Part shown: one piece after another, positions 1 through 7,464 of the stretch
Numbering within the stretch: the stretch's first letter is position 1
Layout: every line of letters starts with the position of its first letter
NCBI GenBank assembly: GCA_014379885.1
Contig: JACMKW010000109.1
Location: 1-10,024, forward strand
Length of the DNA: 10,024 nt
Source: Rhizobacter sp.
GTDB taxonomy: Bacteria > Pseudomonadota > Gammaproteobacteria > Burkholderiales > Burkholderiaceae
Direction: 5' to 3'
Translations under genes and position numbers: made by a program
Notes under the pieces: generated by a model
Told to the model about the DNA's origin: nothing
Databases searched by the model: none
What the model saw: only the letters and a program-made list of their open reading frames with translations

Positions 1-1336
1 CGTAGTAGCCGCCCGACTCGGGCAGGGCCAGGCCGAGTGCGTTCAGGCGCGCCAGCACGGCGTCGGGGCCGAGCATTGCGCCCACACGCACAGCGGGCAC
101 GTTCAGGCTCGCGCCCAGGGCGGTGCGTGCGCTGACCCAGCCTTTGAAGTCCTTGTCGTAGTTCTGCGGCAGATACAGGCCGCTGCTGGTGGCGATCTGC
201 GCGGGTGAGTCGTCGAGCAGGCTGGCCGGTGTGATCAGGCGGCGCTCGATGGCCAGCTCGTAGATGAAAGGTTTGAGCGTGGAGCCCGGCTGGCGGCGCG
301 CGGTGACACCGTCAACCTGCGCGGCGTCGGACAGATTACCGCTGGAACCGACCCAGGCGCGCACTTCGCCGCTTGCGTTGTCGAGCACGACCACGGCGCC
401 GTCTTCGACATTGCGGCCGTTCAGCTCGGCAAGCTGCCGGCGCAGCGTGGCAATCGCCAGGCGCTGCAAACGTGCGTCGAGCGTGGTCGCGTGGGTGGGT
501 TTGTCGCCGAGCTTGAGTTGCCGCGCAAAATGCGGCGCGAGTTGTTCGCCCAGCGGCATGCCACCACGCCGGTTGAGCGCGCTGTGCGACAAAGCCGTCA
601 CCCCTTCGCAGGTTTGGTTTTGCAGCTTGAGCACACCGCAAGCACGTTGCGCCACCACGTCGGCGCTCGCGTTGGGGCCGCGCAGCAGGGCGGCGGCGAT
701 GGCGGCCTCGTGGGCGTCGAGCCCGCTGGCGTGTTTGCCGAACAGGGTTTGTGACAGCGCGCCGATGCCCACCAGCTCGCCACGAAACGCCACGCGGTTG
801 AGGTAAGCCTCCAGGATCTCGCTCTTCTTCCATTGCGCATCGAGCCGCGTGGCGGTGAAAGCCTGGCTCACCTTCTGCGCGGCGCTGCGGCCACCGGCCG
901 GGCGGGCCAGGTCGTCGTCCAGCAAGCCGGCGAGCTGCATGCTCAAGGTGGACGCGCCGCGTGTGCGGGTGTTCCACACGTTGCCCCAGGCGCTTTGTGC
1001 CACGGCGCTCCAGTCGACGCCGCTGTGTTCATAAAAGCGCTTGTCTTCGCTCAGCACGATGGCTCGCAGCAAGGCTGGCGAGGTGTCGTTCAAACCCACC
1101 CAGGGCAGGCGGCGCACGGTCTTGTCGGTGCGCACGGTTTGAAGGGGGGCGCCTTGGCGGTCGAGCAGGGTGATGTCGGAGGGGCGGTGGGCGGCCTTCA
1201 CTTCGGAAAAGCTGGGCACGGCATGAGCATTGCACACGAACACCGTCATCCCGGCGAACGCCGGGATCCACCGCCACGCAGCGTGCCATGGCCGCAGTGG
1301 ATACCGGCGTGCGCCGGCATGACGGGCGTGGGTCAC
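1..1336 (-). CDS. pbpC: Penicillin-binding protein 1C (class A PBP), 3' end outside window
   Basis: Bifunctional murein synthase acting at the periplasmic face of the inner membrane: it polymerises lipid II into glycan strands (GT51 domain) and cross-links stem peptides (transpeptidase domain). Numbered from the GTG at 1336, the GT51 motifs are EDKRFYEHSG (catalytic Glu97), RGASTLSMQL (about 126-135) and WKKSEILEAYLN (about 169-180). The transpeptidase domain shows the active-site STLK (Ser352) and the SLN motif (410-412). The KTG box and C-terminus lie beyond position 1. In total 445 codons are visible of a family usually 700-800 residues long. I chose GTG 1336 because a GGAGG lies 7 nt upstream and the codon overlaps the stop of the upstream gene (GTGA). 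The ATG at 1249 has no ribosome binding site and would leave only MTVFVCNAHA before the mature-looking VPSF. Residues 5-31 are encoded by an inserted palindromic repeat. Family call is secure; the start is likely but not proven. Confidence 0.93.
   Translation of the reverse strand, partial: MTHARHAGARRYPLRPWHAAWRWIPAFAGMTVFVCNAHAVPSFSEVKAAHRPSDITLLDRQGAPLQTVRTDKTVRRLPWVGLNDTSPALLRAIVLSEDKRFYEHSGVDWSAVAQSAWGNVWNTRTRGASTLSMQLAGLLDDDLARPAGGRSAAQKVSQAFTATRLDAQWKKSEILEAYLNRVAFRGELVGIGALSQTLFGKHASGLDAHEAAIAAALLRGPNASADVVAQRACGVLKLQNQTCEGVTALSHSALNRRGGMPLGEQLAPHFARQLKLGDKPTHATTLDARLQRLAIATLRRQLAELNGRNVEDGAVVVLDNASGEVRAWVGSSGNLSDAAQVDGVTARRQPGSTLKPFIYELAIERRLITPASLLDDSPAQIATSSGLYLPQNYDKDFKGWVSARTALGASLNVPAVRVGAMLGPDAVLARLNALGLALPESGGYY
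1244..1324. repeat. 81-bp palindromic dispersed repeat inside the 5' end of pbpC
   Basis: Two 28-nt arms, 1244-1271 and 1297-1324, are inverted repeats matching at 25 of 28 positions around a 25-nt centre. The arms read CGTCATCCCGGCGAACGCCG followed by GGATCCAC, with three differences in the partner. This is the common proteobacterial repeat whose translation gives the telltale WIPAFAGMT. Here that peptide appears on the minus strand in the pbpC frame, and the plus strand reads WIPACAGMT. The element is exactly 27 codons long and aligned with pbpC codons (residues 5-31), so it leaves the frame open. Whether other copies exist in this genome cannot be seen here. Confidence 0.85.
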
Positions 1337-4300
1337 GGCCCCACCTCCAATGCCGCATTCGGCAGCTCACCAAACGTCTCCGGCGAATACATCGCTTCCA
1401 CCCGGGTCGGCGGCAACGCGAACTTGCCGGGGTTGTTCAAGCGCACCGTGTACTCGACCACGTGTTTGCCCTTTGGCAGGTACTCGTAGTAACTGCGAAA
1501 GGCCTCGAAGCTGCGCTCTTCATACGCCGGCGACGCCGTGTTGCTACGCTTCTCGGTGCTGGTGGCAATGGCCGAATCGCGCCCCAGGCCGGAGCCCAGC
1601 AAGGTGGCGCCACCCGGCACCGGGTCGCTCACCACCACCCAGGTCATGTCGCTCTGGGCATCGACCTCCACCCGCACGCGCACCACATCGCCACGCGACC
1701 ACTTGCTCTTGTCCTTTTGCTCCACCGCGCTCACGCTACGGGTGACGCTGTAGCCCGCACTGATCGGCGCTTTCAATGGCACGGCGGCCAGGCTTTGAAC
1801 GGTGAGCCAGGGCTTACCGCTGCCTTCTTGCAACACGCTCAACGTGGCCGGCTTTTCGGGCCATGCGAGCTTGACCGATCCCCCATCTGGCTGGCGCGCC
1901 CAGTCGATGGACTGGGGTTTGTCGCCCACATTCGCCACCGTCTTGCCGCTCACCTTCGTGGACTCGAACTTCGCCGAGAACTTGTCGAGTGCGAGCGAGC
2001 CCCACAGGTTGGCCGTGGTCGTTAGCCACGCGCCCGCACGCTGGCGCGCGAGGCTGCCCACCACCATGCGCGGGAGATCGTCTTTCCAGCTCGGCTCGTC
2101 AATCACTGCAAGGATGAGTCGCGCCGCATTCGCGTCGGCGCTGTCCATCAACCACCACCAGAAATCGTCGGCCTCGTTGCTGAAGCGCAGCGTGGTGCCA
2201 GCGTAGGTGAGGCGGCTGCGCAAGATCTGTTGCGCTTCATTCAAGCGCTTGGCCTGATCGGGCACGTCCTTCACACGCTTCAGGATGTTGAACCAGTCGA
2301 TCACCGCGGCCGTGGGCCACTGGTTGGGAATCAGGTTGACCGAGCCCAGCATCTTCGGTTGCGCACGGCCGTAGCGCGAGAGCGCCTCAATGGCAGCGAT
2401 CTTGCGCACGTCCAGATCAGCACGCGGTGACCAGAACTTGCGTTCGATGCGCCCTTCGACAAACGCCGTCAGCCCATCCAGCATCTGTTGCTGCGCCGGG
2501 CCCGGCAACTCGAAGCCCGCTTCGTGCGTGGCGGCCAGAATGTAGGCGGTGAGACGGTCGCTGCCACGCGCACCATCTTCAGCACGCGGCGGGAAGTAGC
2601 TGGCCAGGCCATCGTTGTCCAGGTAGGTGGGCAAGCTGTTGGCGACCGCACTCCACAGCTTGTTGTCTTTCAGGCCCACCGCCTTGGACGTCTTCTGTTC
2701 CAGGCACGCGAAGGGGTAAGTCTCGAAATAGCGCCGCATGCCGGGCAGTGCGCCGCTCAGCTTGGGCTGCACAGCAACCTGGATACCGCCGCGCTTAACG
2801 CCGCTCTCCGGCAGAGCATCGGTGGGTGCCGCAACCGGCAATGTCATCGGCCCGTCGAGCTGCAGCAAGGTGGCCTGCATCACGCGGGTCGGCACCGCCG
2901 CGCTCACGAGTTGCGTCACCTTCAGCCGGTCTTTTGTTTTTTCGCCGCTCAACTCTTCGGCCGCGGCCTCCCAGGTGAGGCTGAAAACGTCGGCGGGCAC
3001 GGCCACACCCCAGGTCACTTCCTTGGCGCCCCCTGCTGGAATGGCCACCTCCTGCGGCGCAAAGGTCAGCGGTGCGCGCGCAATGTTGTCAACACCGCTG
3101 TTGGCCGTGCCTTGCAGCGTGGCACGCACCTTCATCTCGCGCGTGGTGGTGTTGCGCAGCGTGAGCAAGGCGCTGAACTGGTCGCCCTCGCGCACCAGCG
3201 GCGGCAGCCCCGCCAGCACCTGCAGGTCTTGCGTGACGCGGATGCTGGTGCTGCCGGTGCCGAACTGCTGCGCACCCGCATCGGCAATGGCGACCAGCTT
3301 GAAGCTGGTCAACGAATCGTTGAGCGGCACCTCGATCACGGCTTCGCCGTTGGCGTCGAGCAGCACACGATCCTTCCACAGCAGCAGCGTGTCGAACAGC
3401 TCGCGCGTGGCGTTCTTGCCGCCCCCACCGCCAGCCGCCACGGCTTTGCGGCCGTAGTGGCGGCGGCCGATGATCTCGCTCTGGCCGGTGCTGGTTTCCA
3501 CGCCCCAGCCCCGCAGCTGAATCATCGCGTTCAACAAGTTCCACGAGTCGTTGGGGCGCAGCGCGAGCAGGCTTTCGTCGACTGCGGCGAAGGCGATCTC
3601 GGTGCCGGTGAGCGGCTTGCCATCGTGCAGCACCTTGATGCGCACAGTCGCCTTCTGGCGGATGGCGTACTGCGGCTTGTCGCTCGTCACGCTCACCTGC
3701 AGCTCATGCGCCGCAATGCCCACCTTGAGCGACGCCACGCCGAGCTTGAACGCCGGCTTCGACAAATCGACCATCGCGGTAGGCGCCTGGTATTCACGGC
3801 CCTCGTACCAGAACGAGCGCGCCCAGTTCAGCGGCTCCTTCCAGCCCCAGCTGAAGAACGAGTACCACGGCACCTCGCGAATGCGGCCGCGCAGCGCCAG
3901 CACGCTCACGTAAACATTTGGGCCCCAGGTCTTCTCGATCTTCACGTCGACGGTCGGGTCATCGCCGCGCAGCGTGACCACCTGCGTGGCGATCACGCCT
4001 TCGCGCTCCACGCTCACCAGGGCCGTGGCTTCGCGGAACGGCATGCGCACCTGCAGGCGCGCGGTCTCACCGGGCTGGTAGTTCTTCTTTTCGGGCAGCA
4101 CGTCGATGCGGTCGTCGTTGTCTTGCGCGAACCAGAGTTCGCCCTGGCGCGTGACCCACACACTGGAGGCCGCTTGCGCGAGGTTGCCGTCGGTATCTTT
4201 GGCCTGGGCGATCAGCTCCACCTGGCCGGCGGTGTCGAGCACGGCCTCGCACAAGAGCAGGCCACGGTCGTCGGTGCTGCCGCTGCACAGCGCACCCAGG

Positions 4301-7194
4301 TCTTTGGTTTCGGTGCGGTTGTCGTAGGCATAGAGGCCACCCACCATGCGCTTGCGTGTGCTGATGGTTTGTGACGATCGCCCGCGCACCTCGACACTCT
4401 GGCCCTTGAGCGGCTTGCCGGCGGTGTCGAGTGCCAGCGCCTGGAACTTCACCTTGCCGCGGCTGCTGGCCCAGGAGCCAGTCTTCACGCCCAGCACCAC
4501 CGCACTGGGCCACAGCGCGATGCGGGTGGAGGCGGTCTGCACCTCACCATTGGGGTCGTTGAATGTGAGCTCGGTGACGAGCTCGCTGGCGCGCGTGATG
4601 GCGGGCAGGTTCTTCAGCGTCACGCTGGCCGCGCCATTGCGGTCGGTGGTAAGGGTTTGTTTGTCGGCAACGAGTTTGCCGTTGTCGTTTTGCCGCTCTT
4701 CGTCGTCGCCCGAGTTGTCGCGTGCGTTCGTGTCGCGCGGCGGCTCGAAGCTGAACTCGTCGTAGCCGGCGAACCCGTTGCCGCGGTTGCGCAGCAGCGC
4801 CGTCACACGCGCCGGGGCCTGGCCCATGCCACCACCCGACAGGTAGTTGAGTTGCACGCTGATCGGCAGCTCCTTCGGCGCAATCGCCACCTTCGCCGGG
4901 CCGCTCACGCGCGCATCCACCAACGGCAGGCGGAACTCTTCGACTCGGAAGTTGCCGCTGTTCCAGCTGCTGCGCCGCAGGTTTTCGCCACCCGCGTCCT
5001 TGGCGTTCTCACGCTCCAGCAGCACCTCGTAGACGCCCAGCTTGGCGGCGGCCGGGATGTTCCAGCTCGCGCTGGCGCTGCGGGTGCCGCTCCAGCTGAG
5101 CGGTTGCACGAACTCCTGCCCGCTGCCCTGGTGCACGATCTTCATGCGGGTGGGCAGCTCATCGGCTTTCAAGGCGGCCAGGCCGGTGGAGGTTTCGTGC
5201 CGCACGAAGTGCTTCATGGCCACGGTTTCACCGGCGCGCAGCAACGTGCGATCAAACACCGTGTGGGCACGCAGGTCAGGCTGCGACTCGCCGCTGATCG
5301 GTTGGTTGAACCGCCAGGGTTCCACACCCTTTTGCCAGCTGCTGAACACGAAGGCGATGTCGGCGACGCTGCTCTTGGCACCCTTTGCGGCGGCCTTGCG
5401 TGCGGTGACGAAGTAGCCCGACTCGCCGGGGCATTCGCCCAATTGCCGCTCCAACACCTTGTCGACACGGGCCACGCCTTGCGCATCGGTACGCCCTGTC
5501 CACAGCTGCTTGCCAAAACAGTCGTTCACCGCCACCTCGGCCTCGGCGACGGGTTTGCCCTTGTCGAGCGTGGTCACCCACACCAGGCCGTTTTCGCGCC
5601 CGAGCTTGAAGTGCACACCGAGGTTGGTGACGAGCACGCCGCTGCGCACATACATGGGCGCCTTCTTGTCGAGCAGCGATTCACCCAGGCGGCGCGATTC
5701 GATCTCGACCACGTGGTAACCCGGTTCGCTGAGCGGGATGCCCACCACCTCGAAAGGGCGTGGGTCGCCGCCTTGCAATTGCGGCAGGTCGAGCCGGCGT
5801 GTGTCAGCAGCCTGGGCCAGCAACGAGACCTCGCGTGTGGCCACATAGCGCGCTTGTTTGCGCTCTCTAGACTTGCCCTTGGCGTCAACCACACGCTCAA
5901 TGTCGTACCACTGCGAAGCCGGGAAGCCGGCGTCTTGTGTGCTGATCTGGCGCTCGTGGTACGCGGCGACCTTGTTGTACCAGGCAAAGATGTCGGCATC
6001 ACTGCGCAATGTCTTGATGCGCACCGCACCGGCCTGCGCCGCGGGGCGCAGGTCTCCCTGCACGTGGCGCAGTGTCACCGGCAGCATGGCTTCGCCGTTC
6101 AGCTCGACCACACCGAAAGGTGCGGCGGCGAATTTGGCGATGGGCGGTGCGTCGCCGGTCGCCACCTTGAGCGGGAAACTCGCCGCGTTGGCGAGTGCGC
6201 GGCCGGTTGTGTCTTTCACCTCACGCGGCATCTCAAGCGTGAAGCTCGTGTTCTCGGCCAGCGGCGTGGGGAAGCGCAGTTCGACCACCTCGCCGGACTT
6301 GTCGTCTTTGTCGAACTGCGGGGCAATGGCGGCACCCGTGGCCGGCTTCAGGCGCACGGCTTCGGCCACACTGCGCGCAACGGGCGACGAGAAACGCAGC
6401 CACAGCGGGCGGATCGGCAGGCACGGCGCGTCGGCGCGCTCACGTTCGCAGCTGAACTCGGCCGTCAAGGCCTTGCGCACACGAAAGTCGAAACGCTGCT
6501 CGCTGCGTGTCACGATCTTCGGGTTGGCCTGCGCCGCAATGCCCGCACCCCAAACCAGGCGCACTGCCGCGTCGCTGGGCAAGGGGCGTTGGCAGGCGAG
6601 CATCAACCAACGGTCGGCTTGTTTTTGAAGGCGCCGCGCCTTCAGCACCTCATCACGCACAGCACCGGAGACGATGCGCACGGGCACCCGCTCGCCAATG
6701 CCTTCGACCTCGCACGCGGCGTTGGCCAGCACGCTCGCCTCGACCGCAGGGCCGGTGAGTTGCAGCAGGAAGTGCTGGTCTTCTTCGATCTGCCCGCCAC
6801 GCGGCATGGTGCTGGCCACCGCCGGGCCGCCGGTGCTGAAACTGAATTCGGTGTTGCCGCTGAGGGCGCCGGTCTGTGGTTTCCAATCGGCACGGGCCTT
6901 CAGCGTGCAGCGTGTGCCCGGAGGCAAGGCCTCGTTGAAGTCATACAGCCACACACGCCCGTCAGACCAACGCCCGGCACCTTTGGGTGCGGGGCCTTCG
7001 CAAACCACGCTGAAGGGGTCGGGCAGGCGCAGGTCTCCCAGGGGCACCACTGCTTCGGAGAACTTGACGGTGAGCTGCCGCACCTGGGCTACTTCACCTT
7101 GCGGCGTGACGCTCGTGACCGTGGCGGCTTGCGTCACGCCAGCACCCAGCACCACCAACAGGCAGACAAGCGCACGGGAGATGGGGCGGTACAT
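1333..7194 (-). CDS. Bacterial alpha-2-macroglobulin (YfhM/ECAM-like, thioester-containing)
   Basis: Predicted periplasmic protease trap: cleavage of a bait region triggers a conformational change and covalent capture of the protease through an internal thioester. Residues 1-23 form a signal peptide (basic start, LVCLLVVLGAG core, TQA cleavage site). There is no lipobox Cys after it, unlike the lipoprotein YfhM of E. coli. An MG2-type segment VFDRTLLRAGETV starts at 646. A flexible stretch with five glycines (1255-1259), preceded by RRHYGRK, is the probable bait region. The A2M domain begins near LLLWKDRVLLDANGEA (Trp1273). The thioester motif CLEQ is at 1497-1500, followed by the helical thioester domain; the C-terminal macroglobulin/receptor-like domain follows to 1953. 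It is longer than the E. coli proteins (about 1530-1650 residues), with a longer N-terminal part. An AAGGAA ribosome binding site precedes the ATG. It is followed directly by pbpC, the classic partner. Confidence 0.95.
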   Translation of the reverse strand: MYRPISRALVCLLVVLGAGVTQAATVTSVTPQGEVAQVRQLTVKFSEAVVPLGDLRLPDPFSVVCEGPAPKGAGRWSDGRVWLYDFNEALPPGTRCTLKARADWKPQTGALSGNTEFSFSTGGPAVASTMPRGGQIEEDQHFLLQLTGPAVEASVLANAACEVEGIGERVPVRIVSGAVRDEVLKARRLQKQADRWLMLACQRPLPSDAAVRLVWGAGIAAQANPKIVTRSEQRFDFRVRKALTAEFSCERERADAPCLPIRPLWLRFSSPVARSVAEAVRLKPATGAAIAPQFDKDDKSGEVVELRFPTPLAENTSFTLEMPREVKDTTGRALANAASFPLKVATGDAPPIAKFAAAPFGVVELNGEAMLPVTLRHVQGDLRPAAQAGAVRIKTLRSDADIFAWYNKVAAYHERQISTQDAGFPASQWYDIERVVDAKGKSRERKQARYVATREVSLLAQAADTRRLDLPQLQGGDPRPFEVVGIPLSEPGYHVVEIESRRLGESLLDKKAPMYVRSGVLVTNLGVHFKLGRENGLVWVTTLDKGKPVAEAEVAVNDCFGKQLWTGRTDAQGVARVDKVLERQLGECPGESGYFVTARKAAAKGAKSSVADIAFVFSSWQKGVEPWRFNQPISGESQPDLRAHTVFDRTLLRAGETVAMKHFVRHETSTGLAALKADELPTRMKIVHQGSGQEFVQPLSWSGTRSASASWNIPAAAKLGVYEVLLERENAKDAGGENLRRSSWNSGNFRVEEFRLPLVDARVSGPAKVAIAPKELPISVQLNYLSGGGMGQAPARVTALLRNRGNGFAGYDEFSFEPPRDTNARDNSGDDEERQNDNGKLVADKQTLTTDRNGAASVTLKNLPAITRASELVTELTFNDPNGEVQTASTRIALWPSAVVLGVKTGSWASSRGKVKFQALALDTAGKPLKGQSVEVRGRSSQTISTRKRMVGGLYAYDNRTETKDLGALCSGSTDDRGLLLCEAVLDTAGQVELIAQAKDTDGNLAQAASSVWVTRQGELWFAQDNDDRIDVLPEKKNYQPGETARLQVRMPFREATALVSVEREGVIATQVVTLRGDDPTVDVKIEKTWGPNVYVSVLALRGRIREVPWYSFFSWGWKEPLNWARSFWYEGREYQAPTAMVDLSKPAFKLGVASLKVGIAAHELQVSVTSDKPQYAIRQKATVRIKVLHDGKPLTGTEIAFAAVDESLLALRPNDSWNLLNAMIQLRGWGVETSTGQSEIIGRRHYGRKAVAAGGGGGKNATRELFDTLLLWKDRVLLDANGEAVIEVPLNDSLTSFKLVAIADAGAQQFGTGSTSIRVTQDLQVLAGLPPLVREGDQFSALLTLRNTTTREMKVRATLQGTANSGVDNIARAPLTFAPQEVAIPAGGAKEVTWGVAVPADVFSLTWEAAAEELSGEKTKDRLKVTQLVSAAVPTRVMQATLLQLDGPMTLPVAAPTDALPESGVKRGGIQVAVQPKLSGALPGMRRYFETYPFACLEQKTSKAVGLKDNKLWSAVANSLPTYLDNDGLASYFPPRAEDGARGSDRLTAYILAATHEAGFELPGPAQQQMLDGLTAFVEGRIERKFWSPRADLDVRKIAAIEALSRYGRAQPKMLGSVNLIPNQWPTAAVIDWFNILKRVKDVPDQAKRLNEAQQILRSRLTYAGTTLRFSNEADDFWWWLMDSADANAARLILAVIDEPSWKDDLPRMVVGSLARQRAGAWLTTTANLWGSLALDKFSAKFESTKVSGKTVANVGDKPQSIDWARQPDGGSVKLAWPEKPATLSVLQEGSGKPWLTVQSLAAVPLKAPISAGYSVTRSVSAVEQKDKSKWSRGDVVRVRVEVDAQSDMTWVVVSDPVPGGATLLGSGLGRDSAIATSTEKRSNTASPAYEERSFEAFRSYYEYLPKGKHVVEYTVRLNNPGKFALPPTRVEAMYSPETFGELPNAALEVGP
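1344..1348 (-). promoter_or_regulatory. Ribosome binding site for pbpC
   Basis: On the minus strand GGAGG lies 7 nt before the GTG at 1336, inside the last codons of the macroglobulin gene. This is what decides the GTG start. The GTGA overlap suggests translational coupling between the two genes. Confidence 0.65.
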
Positions 7195-7200
7195 GCAGTA

Positions 7201-7206
7201 TTCCTT
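7201..7206 (-). promoter_or_regulatory. Ribosome binding site of the macroglobulin gene
   Basis: AAGGAA on the minus strand lies 6 nt before the ATG at 7194. It supports that start, which also gives a complete signal peptide. Confidence 0.6.
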
Positions 7207-7243
7207 GCGCTACATACCTCTAGTCAGTACAGCCGCGGCAAGG

Positions 7244-7283
7244 CCATGCCCGTTCGGGCAGAACCCATGTCCGTTCGGGCTGA
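7244..7283. repeat. Imperfect 21-nt-period direct duplication at the edge of the palindrome
   Basis: CCATGCCCGTTCGGGCAGA (7244-7262) and CCATGTCCGTTCGGGCTGA (7265-7283) agree at 17 of 19 positions and are offset by 21 nt. The second copy is the start of the left palindrome arm. This looks like local duplication of the end of the repeat, or a second truncated repeat unit. Confidence 0.6.
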
Positions 7284-7329
7284 GGTATCGAAGCCCTGCG
7301 CTGCGCTCCGAAACCTCAGCGCGAACGGA
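7270..7329. repeat. Degenerate palindromic repeat (CCGTTCGGGCTGAG type)
   Basis: The 24-nt arms 7270-7293 (begins TCCGTTCGGGCTGAGG) and 7306-7329 (ends GCGCGAACGGA) are inverted repeats matching at 21 of 24 positions around a 12-nt loop. The arm resembles the palindrome CCGTTCGGGCTGAGC...TCGAAGCCC that is dispersed in many Burkholderiales genomes, here with mutations in both arms. It starts 36 nt after the TGA at 7366 and could fold as a 3' hairpin on protease mRNA. No T-tract follows, so I do not call it an intrinsic terminator. Confidence 0.7.
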
Positions 7330-7365
7330 GTGATCGTGCGGGTGCGAAGCGGCGGCAAGGATACG

Positions 7366-7464
7366 TCAGCCCTCCGGCCGCCGCTCCTCGGCTTCGCGTT
7401 TGCGCGCCTGGATTTCGATCTCGCGCAGGCGCGCGTCGATCACCGAGGCCTCGATGAAGTCAAC
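7366..7464 (-). pseudogene. In-frame continuation of the M48 protease gene beyond an amber codon
   Basis: Immediately after the TAG, the same frame reads VDFIEASVIDARLREIE and continues with a charged helix (QARKREAEERRPEG) to a TGA at 7366-7368, 32 codons in all. Of these, 28 end in G or C, as in the genes nearby. The peptide looks like the usual C-terminal helix of Burkholderiales BepA homologues, which I recall ending in a DFIEAS...IDARLREI type sequence. The simplest reading is a nonsense mutation (for example CAG to TAG) that cuts the last 33 residues. A sequencing error or amber readthrough are alternatives. Confidence 0.65.

Larger units (their letters stand above)
7195..7365. other. 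Intergenic region between the protease and macroglobulin genes
   Basis: This 171-nt gap runs from the downstream TGA of the extended protease frame to the macroglobulin ATG. It holds a palindrome (7270-7329), a short direct duplication (7244-7283) and the ribosome binding site of the macroglobulin gene. A very weak promoter candidate on the minus strand is TTGCCG (7236-7241) and TATGTA (7211-7216) with a 19-nt spacer; I would not rely on it. No small gene is supported here. Confidence 0.6.

Noticed and set aside
336..977. Minus-strand 213-codon open frame
   Set aside because: Out-of-frame Arg/Ala-rich shadow of pbpC; the true frame carries the GT51 and STLK motifs.
1244..1324. CRISPR unit or IS-derived inverted repeat
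   Set aside because: There is a single element with no spacer array, no transposase and no clear target-site duplication. The arm sequence is that of a known dispersed palindrome.
833..1489. Plus-strand 218-codon open frame containing WIPACAGMT
   Set aside because: It reads antisense through pbpC, the palindromic repeat and the end of the macroglobulin gene. WIPACAGMT is the translation of the repeat arm, not a protein signature.
2488..4374. Plus-strand open frame of 628 codons
   Set aside because: Also antisense to the macroglobulin gene, with low-complexity His/Arg/Gln composition and no domain; a codon-bias artefact.
7270..7329. Intrinsic terminator for the protease gene
   Set aside because: A hairpin can form but its arms are mismatched and no T-tract follows on the minus strand. 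It fits a dispersed palindrome better.
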